Shown here one piece after another: positions 24,011 to 36,994 of a DNA stretch of 64,000 nucleotides; position 1 is the first letter of the stretch; each line of letters opens with the position of its first letter. The position numbers and the translations under genes were made by a program. The notes under the pieces were generated by a model that saw nothing but the letters and a program-made list of their open reading frames with translations, was not told the DNA's origin and searched no databases. The stretch covers positions 122,852,373 to 122,916,372 of the forward strand of contig CM060709.1 of assembly GCA_030686995.1 (NCBI GenBank), read 5' to 3'. The stretch comes from Artemisia argyi. Lineage: Eukaryota > Streptophyta > Magnoliopsida > Asterales > Asteraceae.

Positions 24011-24611
24011 AGTATATTAAATAACCTACTGAGTATTTCTCCTTCAACAGCTCAAACACTTTCTCAGCATAAATTCATATGTACGTATCTGAAATATACT
24101 TCAAGTAAAAAACCAAATGCATACTTACAAGGGAATGTGTAGTGAAGAACCAAAACTCTTCATTTGGGTCTTACGGGTGCCACATCACCTTACACCCTCT
24201 TCACAACTAATCCCCTCCTCACCAACAACTAACCTCAACTTACTCATTTAGGACCCACTACTTACAATTTTATTTTTTTATTCATTTCATTAAATAAAAT
24301 AAATTCATTTCACTAATAATTAAAAATAATACAACATACTAAATTTACCCGTGAGACCACTTAAAACTTTATTTTTTTTATTCATTTCATTAAATAAAAT
24401 AAATTCATTTCACTAATAATTAAAAACAATACAACATACTAAATTTATTTCATCAAAATAAAAAACATACGATACAAAAAAAAAAAAAAAAAAAACAAAA
24501 AAAAACATGGGATACAAAAAAAAAAAAAAAAAATACAACAAATACTACTAATATGAAAATTAAACATTTTATTCGTTAACGTCGTCATCGATACTTTGGT
24601 ATTTTTGGTTA

Positions 24612-25755
24612 TCAATGCTTGTCTCTCCGAATGATTTCGGCTCTTATCGGGAAATTAACCACGCTGGCATCTAGCATGAGCATATGCATTTCCTGCATCT
24701 CCAACGCCTTTTGTTTCTTCTCATACACTTTTTCTTCCCTCTTCCTCCTCGCCTCATAACAAGCCACCTGAGCGTCTTTTGCTTGCTTATACTTTCCGGA
24801 TAATTGTCCCGAAAAAGCACTTTTTTGACTACCACCGGAGCTCGCCGCGCTCGACGTTTCCGTCAACTTTTGTTTCTTTCCGGCTCGTTTATTGTTTCTT
24901 TCGGGACGAGGTCGTTTGTCCGGCCCAAATATATCCTCAAGACATATAATGTCCAGAGGTTCTTCAGCATCCCATTTCGGGTACTATTTCAAGATCTCTC
25001 AAACGTGAACATAAGTGAAACCCCTCGAATCAAAGTGTTCTTCGAAGCTTGTTTTCACATTATCGATACGATCATGGTCATTTTCACAACTTCAACAGGT
25101 TATATGGCGATAAATAGCGTGGAATTTTTGGCAGTCGCCATTAAGCCTTGACCATTTACCGGATACCATAATTTTTGTACGAGGGTCACCAACAGTTCGC
25201 TTGTTGAACGCCGCATGAATTTTGTTCCAAAAGAATTCATCGGTTTTGTCATTGCCCATATCTGTCTTGGGAAATTTCTATCCACGTTTCAGCAAGAAGC
25301 TTTTCTTCTTCCTTGGTCCATTTCCGACTCACACGTGTTTGACCTACTTCTTCCAAGTCATCATCATCGTCGGCGTCTAAATCTACAACTTTTTTTGCTT
25401 TTTGGGCTTTGGTTTTTTTCCCTCTACCTTTGGCCGGTGATCGTGCCTTAGGTACTTTAAAAGGTTGTTGAGATGGTTGTGATTCGATTGGTGGTTGTGA
25501 TAGAGGAGTGGGAAACGTGGATGGGTGATTCGGGTTATAAATTGTGGTGTCGGACATCGTTGGGCTTGATTTGCGTATCCTTGTTGGAACGCTTATTGTT
25601 GGTTAAGATAAATTTCAGTCGGATTGAATTGTTGCGAACCATATGGCGATGAAGGGTTTGAATTTTGCGACGAGGGAGTAGAAGAGTTTGACAATCTCCC
25701 GTATTGACGTTAGGAGGTTCGTGAAATAGCCCATTTCGTTCGGGTTTTGAGACAT
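24612..25755 (-). pseudogene. SANT / NAM-associated protein pseudogene, copy A
   Basis: Starts at an ATG (25755-25753). The recognisable parts are a basic proline-rich linker (FKVPKARSPAKGRGKKTK), an acidic run (DLDADDDDDLEEV), a SANT/Myb-like start (RKWTKEEEKLLAETWIE) and a C-terminal helical region (YKQAKDAQVACYEARRKREEK). Compared with copy B, two bases are missing after SQD, which shifts the frame, and further stops follow. The family is that of PIF/Harbinger Myb-like ORF1 and plant proteins often labelled 'glutathione S-transferase T3-like'. It is not translatable as one protein. Confidence 0.7.
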
Positions 25756-25846
25756 TTTTTTTTGTTTATTTGGAGTAGAGATATGGAAGTTTTTATTAGT
25801 TGGTTAAATTGTAGTGAGAAAATAAAAGTGAATGATTTAGTATTTA

Positions 25847-26346
25847 CTAGCAGGGTACCCGCGCGTTGTAGCGGCGGGTACCCTGAAATAAAAAATTTCA
25901 ATGGAATTAATAAAAATATCACGGGATGTCATTCCGACATCTAAATTTGCTTGGTCACAGCTTTGTGTATCGAGTCGAGTTTTATTGAGTTGAGTCTTGG
26001 TCACAGGTTTATGTCTAGGTTAAGATCGAGGGTTGTACATTGTGTTTAAATGATTGTAATATTGGGTGTAGAGGTGTTTTTAATGCTATTAATATAAAAT
26101 GAGGGTTGTAAATTGTGTTTAAATAATTGTAATATTTGGTGTAGGGGTATTTTTAATGCTATTAATGTAGAATTCTAATGAAAGTGATCTGAATTTCGAA
26201 TCATGCTAGTTTTTGTTGTACACAATGCTTTGCTTATTGTAATTATGAAAATTGTTTGCTTTAAAGTGTTGTAAACCATACATCATTTTGTGTACATCTG
26301 AATTTTTTTGAACAGAGAGCCCTTCCTCCATTATAAGTAGTATAGA
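25847..26346 (-). mobile_element. non-autonomous Helitron
   Basis: On the minus strand it starts TCTATACTACTTATAA and ends CTAG, inserted exactly between A and T. A 3' hairpin (TACCCGC/GCGGGTA) lies just before the end. No Rep/helicase is encoded. It is closely related to the copy at 35716-36281 in the opposite direction. Confidence 0.85.
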
Positions 26347-26852
26347 TAGAGTTTGTGTGTGTTCACTTCATTTAAAAAAAAAAAAAAAAAAAAAAAAATC
26401 GACCATTTAATACAAATGGTAATATATCCGTTTTCTTTTGCTGCCCAACGTCCGCTTTCACATTTTTGTTAGATAATTTACTTCGTCGTGCAGACGAAGA
26501 GCTCCCAAACAGCGAGTTCTAACGAGAGGGGGGGGGGCGGTGTGGCGAAGAGGCTCGTCGAAGGTCTTTTTTGTCCACGTATGAACGGCGAGCTTCAAAC
26601 GAATAGCTACACCTTCCCTTCTTATAGCTGTTTTATATAAGAGGAATGGGTGTGGTCTCGCCACAGCTCTTCGTCGTCCAACGTGGAGCTCGTTGGAGCT
26701 CGCCATGGTACAAGCTCCCCCTCGTCGTGGCTCGTTGTTTCCTCCTTCCTCGTGCAGACGACGAAGTGTATACTCTGACAATGTGTAAGAAAAGTGGATA
26801 AAGGAGCATGTAATATTTTACAAACGGTAATATTACCATTTAAAACCAAACG

Positions 26853-26854
<2 letters not shown>

Positions 26855-26901
<47 letters not shown>
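26855..26901 (+). repeat. (CT)n microsatellite
   Basis: About 23 uninterrupted CT units upstream of pseudogene copy B. A poly-A run of about 28 lies at 26371-26398. Confidence 0.9.
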
Positions 26902-26904
<3 letters not shown>

Positions 26905-27023
26905 CTTTTGTTTTTAAAATGTTTTACAACCCCTATAAATATCAAACCAATTTCACATACTTTCATCACTACAACTCAACAAATATATAACTTCAACTCA
27001 ACAAATATATAACTTTCATCACT

Positions 27024-28209
27024 ATATCTCAAAACCCGAACGAACCCGGTTATTTCACAACTCTCTTAACTTCAAACCAACGATACGGGGGATCGTCAAA
27101 CACTTCTACTCCCTCGTCGCAATATTCCCCACAACCTTCATCGCCATATGGTTCACAACCTTTCAATTCGATGGGCGTTTATGCTAATCAACAAATTGCG
27201 TTGCAACAAGCGGGGTTCGTAACTCATTCTCAACGAATGTTGCCACCACAATTTTTTAACCCGTATCAACCATCCTCGTTCCCAGCTCATCAATCACAAC
27301 CGCAAGTCGAACCACAACCTCAGGTCGAACCTCAATTTAAAGTTCCAAAAGCACGGTCACCGGCCAAAGGTAGAGGCAAGAAAACCAAGGCCGTCAAAGG
27401 AAAAAAGTCGTAAATTTAGATGCCGACGATGACGCCGACTTGGAACTTGCAGGTCAAACGCGTGTGAATCGGAAATGGTCCAAGGCCGAAGAAAAGCTTC
27501 TTGCGGAAACTTGGATAGAATTTTCGCAAGACAAAGATATGGGCAATGGCAAAACCAACGACTTCTTTTGGAATGAAATTACAGAAACGTTCAACCAGCA
27601 AACTGTGGATGACCCTAGAGGCAAGAATATGCTTACCGGTAAATGGACGAGGATGAACGGTGACTGCCAAAAGTTCAACGCTATATATAAGTATTTAGGG
27701 CGTCGAAGTGGTGAGAATGAGCATGATCAAATCAACAATGCCAAGGCGAGTTTCGCAAAACGCTTTGGTGCGAGGGGTTTCACGTATGAGCATGTTTGGG
27801 AGTTTTTGAGAAATTACCCGAAATGAGATGCTGAGGAGCCGTTAGACATTTCTTGTCTCGAGGATATATTCGGGCTGGACGCATGACCTCGTTTCAAAAG
27901 AGCCAATAAACGAGCTGGAAAGAAACAAAAGTCGACGGATACGTCGAGCGCGGCGAGCTCCGGTCGAAGTCAAACGAGTACTTTTTCGGGACAATTATCC
28001 GAAAAGTATACGCAAGCCAAAGACGCTCAAACGGCTTGTTACGAGGCGAGGAGAAGGATGGAAGAAAGGGCCTTGGAAATGCAGAAATGCAGATGCTCAT
28101 GCTAGATCCCAGCTTGGTTACTGACCCGGTCAGAGCCGAAATCATTCGCAGGAGACAAACAAAAATAACAAAGAAATACCAACAACTCGATGAGGATGCC
28201 GATGAATAA
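27024..28209 (+). pseudogene. SANT / NAM-associated protein pseudogene, copy B
   Basis: The counterpart of the copy A start codon is ATA (27024-27026), so the start is lost. The frame runs to a stop at 27411 after the basic linker; a shift then continues into the acidic run and SANT domain (RKWSKAEEKLLAETWIE) and the NAM-associated region (NDFFWNEITETFNQ, GKWTRMNGDCQKFNAIYK, GFTYEHVWEFLRNYPK). A stop at 27824 and another near 27883 precede the C-terminal helix (QLSEKYTQAKDAQTACYEAR). Copies A and B are in inverted orientation and share their downstream ends (24170-24240 with 28420-28490). Confidence 0.7.
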
Positions 28210-28864
28210 AATGTTTAATATGCATGTAGTGTCGTTTTTTATATTTTCGTATTGTTTTTTTTAAGTTTCGTATCGTTTTTTTTTTCTTTTTTCGTATTGT
28301 AACTTTTTTAATTTGATGAAATAAATTTAGTTTGATGTGATATTTTTAATGTTTGTGGAATGTATTTAATTTATTTAATGAAATAAATAAAAAAATTAAG
28401 TTGTAAGTGGTGGATCCCAAATGATTAAGTTGAGGTTAGTTATGAGTGAGGATATATTAGTTATGAAGAAGTGTTAGAGTGATATGGCACCCGTGAGCCT
28501 CAAATAAGAAGGTGAAGCTTTGTCACCACAACCACTCCTCTAACCTATGACTTTGAAATACACGTTGGCATGAGTAAGAAACGTGGGAAGACCAGACTGA
28601 CGAATATAGCAGATCTAGATCCGTATGGAAATAAACACCCGTATCGTGGGTGCTGACTCCAACCATTAATTACTCCAACCATTAACATCCAAACGGATAA
28701 CCAATTGTTCCATTTGGATAAAACCTAGACATGTCACCTCCACGTATTCACCCCATACTCGTTACCCCTATTTATATCATACCCACAAACCACAAAATCA
28801 TTAATCTCATTCATATCCAAGAACACATACACACAAATATTTCATTCTCAAAAACAAACAATCA

Positions 28865-29305
28865 ATGGCTACTATTTCATCTTCTATGTTTCCTTCCACT
28901 ACATTCTCTACTTATGATCAACACAAATCAATTCCAACTTCTATCAAGTATAAAAGAACCTCAATCTCAGCTGCTTACGCAACAGCCGAAAGAACATCAA
29001 CAGAGACATTGTTACGTGGTTCTAGTTCCTCTTCCTTGTACGATGTACTTGGAGTTCGAATGGGAGCTGATACACGAGAAGTGAAAGCTGCTTATCGTAA
29101 ACTAGCTAGAGTTTTGCATCCGGATGTAGGAAGTGGAGACTCATCGGCTGATGAGTTTATGAAAGTGCATGCAGCTTATACCACGCTTTCTGACCCCGAA
29201 AAACGAGCGGATTATGATCGGACTTTGTTTCAAAGACGAGTAGTGAGAAGTTCGTCTCCATTGAGACTGATCAGTGTTGGTAGAAATGTTAGATATATAT
29301 CTTAG
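28865..29305 (+). CDS. chloroplast J-domain protein, dnaJ 11-like, altered C-terminus
   Basis: A small type-III J protein (146 residues): Ser/Thr-rich N-terminus typical of a plastid transit peptide, then a J domain from about residue 57 (SLYDVLGV) with helix II AAYRKLARVL, the essential HPD, and DPEKRADYDR. J domains stimulate Hsp70 ATPase, here probably stromal cpHsc70. A TATA-like TTTATAT lies near 28771. Compared with the paralogue at 34079, 34 bases are missing after the SSSP codons, between two GAGA tetranucleotides, so the last 14 or so residues are frame-shifted. The J domain is intact, so function may persist. Confidence 0.85.
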   Translation: MATISSSMFPSTTFSTYDQHKSIPTSIKYKRTSISAAYATAERTSTETLLRGSSSSSLYDVLGVRMGADTREVKAAYRKLARVLHPDVGSGDSSADEFMKVHAAYTTLSDPEKRADYDRTLFQRRVVRSSSPLRLISVGRNVRYIS

Positions 29306-29949
29306 AGTACGTGTAAATGTAAATAGTTGGCTAAATTTTAAAGCCATCGTATTGTAATTTCTAGATTGGATCCTTAATTGGTTTCCTAGATATAGAATGT
29401 ATAATCTAGTTTAATCTATCAACATCCAACCGAAACTACTATCAATTTCGGTCTTATATTCGTCTCATTCTTTGACTTTATCGATCTATTCTTGCTTAGT
29501 TGCTTGCACTTGTATATATACTGTTGGTTGTGTGATGCAGAAGCGGTACTTGAACCCACAACATGAGTACTATTGAGACACAAACCATTTACGCAGGATA
29601 CTAATTATTAGACACCTATGTATTCATATGTTGGATTAGTGCAGAATATTAATTTTATATAAACTAAACACATGATTCTAGTTTCCGGCTAGTCGTGGTG
29701 TTGCACTCTCGGATCCTGTTTTTGTGGCGGCAACGACAAGGTCTATCATGTAACCATTAGTTCCACAATTCGAGATTAGTGCAGCAACATTTGTGATGGC
29801 CTAGTTTAGGTAGATTGTTCAACGTACTTCTGTAGTTTGGATATTCGTTTTTGTTGTGGCATGACTCTTGTTTAGAACATTCTGCCATTCAGCCCATTCT
29901 AGAAAAGAAGAATTAATTTATGGAAAGATAACATTTTGTCCATTGATTT

Positions 29950-30510
29950 TTAAAATAGCCATTTTTTTCTATATTGCCTTTTCAAAGTTTCTAGTAGTTC
30001 TACCTTTTCAAAGGTTAAAATAGCCATTTTGTCCATTAAGTTTAGGATAGTTGGACCTTTCTAAGTCAAGTTGTGCGTGACATGTGAGGAGGTCCAATGG
30101 ATAAGCAGGACGTCGTTGTTAAAAAATGAACGTGTCATGGGACATTATTGGTCCTACGTTGGAGGTACTTAAAATCAATTTGATTATTCAAATTGCTTTA
30201 CTAGCTAGATCACATATTCTCAGCCACCAAAAGAACAGTGGATATGCTGTGAAGCATTATCACATGCACAGTCACGAAGCTTGGATTTTTTGAGTGGGGG
30301 GTCGGGATCTAAATTTTTTTTTTTCTAACACTATGGGGGGTCGAAACTGAATTAAATTAGGGGGGCGAAACCGAAAATACCGAAATTTTTCTACACGAAA
30401 ACTATATACCCCTACATCGCAAAAAAAATTTCGGGGGATCGGCCGCCCCCTATGAAGCTGCGCCACTGCACATGCATACAAAAACGTCCCTTACATGTTT
30501 GATGACTAGA
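29950..30510 (+). repeat. segment paralogous to 16460-17420, carrying a hAT MITE
   Basis: It shares phrases with the segment at 16.5 kb in the same order, up to 'ctcagccac'. A 200-bp MITE interrupts this copy at 30269. The stretch 29306-29949 is 3' flank of the dnaJ-like gene with no further gene seen. Confidence 0.5.
30269..30468 (+). mobile_element. hAT-type MITE (200 bp)
   Basis: Perfect 8-bp target duplication CACATGCA at 30261-30268 and 30469-30476. Terminal inverted repeats CAGTCACGAAGCTT and CAGTGGCGCAGCTT (minus strand of the right end) agree at most positions. Eight-base duplications and CAG...CTG ends are hallmarks of hAT elements. The minus-strand frame across it is not a gene. 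Confidence 0.85.
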
Positions 30511-31823
30511 TCAAATTGGATAAGAATTATCATAAAAAATACCTAATACTCTACAAAAATTTGATATTCAGTTTTTAATATATTATACATAATTTGAGTC
30601 AATTTAAGTTGAGTAATTAAATTAGTTTTTATAAATAAGGATCAATGATATTAGTTTTACATGTATTTTAAAATTAGAATTTTGTACTGGATATCTTTGA
30701 ATTTGTTTTTTGTATTTGGTATGTAATTTGAATAAAGTTTCCACTTTATTTTTCGAATTTGTTTACTTGTTTTTTCCTTTTGATTACCAACAAATGATAT
30801 CCGAGCTATCCGAGCTATGTTCATTTAGCCATGAAGAAAACAAAAATAAAAAGTTCGTTTAGGTTACTTTTGGATTTGGAGTTGATTATGTTGTTTTTGG
30901 TTATCATTGGATGGATTTAGGTCTGAATAATCGATCGTTGTTCTTGGAATAAAATGAGGATTGTACACAAATTGTTGCTCTTAGTATAGTTCGACGAATT
31001 TGTTCTGTTTTAGGAATTGTTTTGTTATTTCGGCTTTTTTTTGTTTGAGTTTAGGCTATTTTGGTAATTCGAATTCATGGATCAGTTATGGTAATCATGC
31101 TGATTCGCTTGAAGATAGTTTGGAATAGATTATGTATTGATAGATTCGTTTGGGTTTTTCGAGTAACCGTTTGTTTGAGACTAACCTACGATTAGGTTAT
31201 TTAGTATTTGATTTTGAGTTTGGGACACAATCCTTATTACATAAGTGAGTCATTAGAATTATATGTATCAATTGAGTCATTAGAATTATTAACTTAAACT
31301 AATTTGATACTTGGATAATAAATTTGAAATTGAACTTTAATACTTATCAAATAAGTGGGTTATAAGAATTTCAATTTGGTATTTAAAATTTGTAGATATA
31401 TTTAGTGTTTGAAGATTTGATTACATGTTGTTTGGATTTTGTTTGATCGTCGAGAATTGTTAGTTTGAAAATTTTAGATGTTCTTTTGTTGGGCTTTTGA
31501 AATTTGTTGTAATCTAGAAGAACATGAAATCAAATAAGTTTAAAACATAGAGATTGCAGACGATATGTTAAAAACTTATTCTAAAGCTTTTATTAATTTA
31601 TATGTTTTATATAATTATAATTATATCATGAATATTTATATTAGTAAGGGTGCGAATCATAAGTTAAAAAAATTTTAAAAAATTATTACACCTTATGCAT
31701 GGTTTTACATAAATATCTACGTTTTGAGTATGTAAAAAATAATTTATTTATATTTGTATAAACCATGACAAAAAGTACGAATTAGTATGCCTTTTTAAGT
31801 GTTTACGTCGATTGGTATCTTTA
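30511..31823. other. AT-rich intergenic DNA
   Basis: No supported gene. A phrase near 'gagtcattagaattat' is repeated at 31246 and 31274. Confidence 0.5.
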
Positions 31824-32324
31824 TCTTACTATATTGTAAAGTATTAAGGCCTATTTAATATAGAAATTTTTAAAATTAAGCGATATTGGTTATAAAGTTA
31901 AAAGTACAAGTAACTAAAACATATTTTTTAACATATACAAGTTCTTAAGCTCAAAGTATAACTAATTAAAATAGAAATACTAACATTAAATACAATAAAT
32001 AAAGCATTATGTACATAAAATAAAATGAATTAACTGGTAAATAAATACAATTAATGCAGTTATTAAAACACCATTTACATAAGAAATACAAATTATCAAA
32101 CATATTGTACAAGTAACTTAAACACAATTTCTGCATTAAATGTCACTAATACAAATAATAAAGCACATTATGCAAATATTCAAGCCCAAACGGGCATGAG
32201 CTAAACGAAAGTCTTGATATCCGTAAATTTATTGTCAAAATGAACATAATAAATTAAAATACATGATTCACCAGAAAACTTTAATTTATGGTACTCGCCG
32301 CCGCAACGCACGAGTACCTGCTAG
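31824..32324 (+). mobile_element. probable non-autonomous Helitron
   Basis: The 3' end is clear: stem GGTACTCG (32290-32297) with CGAGTACC (32311-32318), then TG and CTAG before T. The 5' end is proposed at TCTTACTATATTGTAAAG, preceded by A, which resembles the start of the two other Helitrons. No ORF inside. Confidence 0.65.
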
Positions 32325-32469
32325 TTATACTTAAAATATAAATAACGTTAAAAGTTCATATTAAAAAAGGCCTAAAATAAAAGATTGTGAAATATTTTAG
32401 AATGGTAAATAAAAGGGCAAATGATTAAAAAAATATCATATTTGATATTGTTTGTTTTTTATTGGTAGC

Positions 32470-34078
<1,609 letters not shown>

Positions 34079-34543
34079 ATGGCTGCTATTTCAAGTGCAT
34101 CTTCATCATCCTTGTTTACTTCCACTAAATTTTCCACTTTCAATCCAAACAAATTAACTCCAACTTCTATAAACTTTAAAAGAGCTACGATCTCAGCTGC
34201 TTACGCCACAGCCGAAAGAACATCAACGGAGACAATGTTACGAAGTTCTAGTTCCTCGTCCTTGTACGATGTACTTGGAGTTCGAATGGGAGCTGATACA
34301 CGAGAAGTGAAAGCTGCTTATCGTAAATTAGCTAGAGTTTTTCATCCGGATGTAGGAAGTGGAGACTCCTCGGCTGATGAGTTTATGAAAGTGCATTCGG
34401 CTTATACTACGCTTTCTGACCCCGAAAAACGAGCAGACTATGATCGGAATTTGTTTCAAAGAAGAGTAGCAAGAAGTTCGTCTCCAGTGAGATCAGCAAG
34501 TGCTTATACGAGCCGGAGATGGGAGACTGATCAATGTTGGTAG
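34079..34543 (+). CDS. chloroplast J-domain protein, dnaJ 11-like
   Basis: A 154-residue single-exon ORF. The Ser/Ala/Thr-rich N-terminus (SSASSSSLFTSTKF) looks like a plastid transit peptide. The J domain runs from about residue 60 (SLYDVLGVRMGADTREVKAA) through RKLARVF, the HPD motif and YTTLSDPEKRADYDR, and the protein ends in a basic Ser/Arg tail. It matches the small plant DnaJ-11 group in size and layout. It is a close paralogue of the gene at 28865 in the same direction, 5.2 kb away, with the presumed ancestral C-terminus. It probably acts as Hsp70 co-chaperone in the plastid; localisation is inferred. Confidence 0.9.
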   Translation: MAAISSASSSSLFTSTKFSTFNPNKLTPTSINFKRATISAAYATAERTSTETMLRSSSSSSLYDVLGVRMGADTREVKAAYRKLARVFHPDVGSGDSSADEFMKVHSAYTTLSDPEKRADYDRNLFQRRVARSSSPVRSASAYTSRRWETDQCW

Positions 34544-34954
34544 AAGTTAAATAAGTATGTTTTTAGAGTGTAAATATAGAGATTAACGTAACATATTTAG
34601 GTTCGACTTGTAGAACCAACGTGACAAACATTAGTTTTAGAATTAATGTGAGTTGGTATTATCCGTAATGTCATGACCAAATTACTTTCACTCACTTGCA
34701 CCTAAGTGTCATATCCGTCGGTTATGATGAGTAGTTTTTTGTCATAACATTTGTGCAAATTAAAGATACAAATTTGAACCGAATTAAAATATATGACCAG
34801 ACACAGACCAGATCGTGAACTTTTGGAAGATTAAAGATTTCAATCGGATCCTAAAGAGATCTTAAATCTATTTTATGTCTAGATTTTTTGTCATAACATT
34901 TTTAGTTGAATTCAAGTTGAAGGAATATGCAGTACCGTAAGTTTATACCAAACT

Positions 34955-35676
34955 CAGGGATGGCAAAAAAATCTGTACTCGATGGAGACCCGATCCTCAA
35001 ACCCGATTTGACTGGGGAATTCCCGAGTTGACCGGGGATAGGGACGGGGATGGGGAATCCCCTGAAATATTAAACCGGGGATGGGGATAACATAAATCCC
35101 CGAACCCGGCCCCGACCCCGACCCCGATCATTCTAGTGTATAATTATTTAAAATTTATATGTTTTATCCATACTCGATTAACTTGTATATGTACATGTAC
35201 ATATGTTTATGAGTATCGACATGTATGTTTATATGTATATGTGATATTTATAGGATCAAACACATTTAGATTTAGAAGTAAAACTTACAATTATATATTA
35301 CTTAACTATTTTGTCCGAATACATAGATATGATTCATATTGTTTTTATATTATCTTTGATGTTACAATGTTTACGATGCTTTAAAGTTGAATTGAAATTC
35401 TAATTAATATAACTATGAGCAATGTACGTTTGTTGAGGTACTTTATGAGTAAAATTCTTTATATTTTTGACGAGTTGGTGGAATTTTTATGTTATTTCAT
35501 AAAGGTGGAGAATCCCGAATCCCCGCGGGGATCCCCGATCCCCATTGGGGATGGGGATGGGGATGTAAAGCAATTCCCCAATGGGGATGGGGACGAGGAT
35601 GGGGATGGATAGTGTAAAACGGGGACGGGGATGGTAAGTACAATCCCTGACATTTCCCGCCCCGTTGCCATCCCTA
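34955..35676 (+). mobile_element. hAT-type non-autonomous element with G-rich ends
   Basis: Perfect 8-bp target duplication ACCAAACT (34947-34954 and 35677-35684). Terminal inverted repeats CAGGGATGGCAA and TAGGGATGGCAA (11 of 12). Subterminal DNA is packed with GGGGATGGGGA-type repeats at the right and GGGGA/CCCCGA blocks at the left. No coding region; the 82- and 65-codon frames inside are chance. Confidence 0.88.
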
Positions 35677-35715
35677 ACCAAACTTCGTATACCTTGGTCC
35701 GCTGGTCGTATCGTA

Positions 35716-36281
35716 TCTATACTACTTATAATTGAGGAAGGACTCTCTCTCCAAAAAATTCAGATGTACACAAAATGATGCATAGTTTATAACACTTTAA
35801 AGCAAGCAATTTTCATAATTACAACAATTAAAACATTGTGTATAACAAAAACTAGCATGAATTGAAATTCAGATCACTTTCCTTAGAATTCTACATTAAA
35901 AGTATTAAAAACACCCTACACCCAATATTACAATTATTTAAACACAATGTACAACCCTTATTCTACATTATAGCATTAAAAATACATCTACACCCAATAT
36001 TACAATCATTTAAATACAATGTATAACCCTCATGCTACATTAGTAGCATTAAAAACATCCCTACACCCAATATTACAATCATTTAAACACAATGTACAAC
36101 CCTCATTCTACATTAATAGCATTAAAAATACCCCTACACTCAATATTACAATCATTTAAACAAAATGTACAAGCCTCCGTCTTAACCTAGACATGAACCT
36201 GTGACCAAGACTCGACTCAATAAAACTCGACTCGATACACAAAGCTGTGACCAAACAAATTACACGCAGGTACCCTGCTAG
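35716..36281 (+). mobile_element. non-autonomous Helitron
   Basis: Starts TCTATACTACTTATAA after A (35715) and ends CAGGTACCCTGCTAG before T (36282). The interior holds four or five diverged ~70-bp units built on 'cacccaatattacaatcatttaaacacaatgt'-like text. Homologous along its length to 25847-26346. Confidence 0.85.
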
Positions 36282-36994
36282 TGTATATATGATTGTTGCG
36301 AAACAATATTTGTGAAACTCCACAAATTTTTTTCAGGACGCTATTTGGGGAAACTCTTTCTTTCTTTCTTTAATTAAACTAGACGAATACCCGCGCAAAA
36401 CGATGGTATATAACGACGAATAATTATACTTGTGAACTTATGGTTCTTGTGTGACTTTTGATACAACACTTACGGGTTTAATTTTTAGTCATTGTGAGAA
36501 TATAATTTATGAATTATAAAAAAAAAATGATAAAAGTTTAATAATACACTAAAAAAAAAGGAAAAAATGATAAAAGTTTAAGTATTGAACAATATATAAA
36601 AAATTTATTAGCAGAGTTTAAGATAAATTTATGGAAACTATTAACTATGAAAAACAAATCGTGTGTTTGTAAGTTTAAATTTATTGTCAAAATTGCCATA
36701 TTAATAAGAAGAATCAAAATTGCCATATTAATAAGGAGAATATTAGGAGGGGTATAATAGGGAATTGATTTTACTCATTTTTAATAGATTTTATGTTTTT
36801 AAAAATAGAGATATTTATTTCATAAGTAGTCGAGATATGCTATGAATTTTCATCGAAACAATATTATTCTTTTCATTGAAGGTTAATATTTTTTAATAAA
36901 GGTTTGAACTTCTATTCACCATGTCTCCAACATGCTATAACAGTATAACTTATATTTACTTATTTTTATGTCTATGACCGTATAAAACTTCTTA

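Noticed and set aside
30272..30481. Minus-strand Arg/Pro/Phe-rich frame
   Set aside because: It lies wholly inside the hAT MITE defined by its target duplication and has no family likeness.
36379..36740. Another minus-strand Helitron from CTAG at 36379
   Set aside because: Only a five-base stem and no TC start to the right; kept only as a remark.
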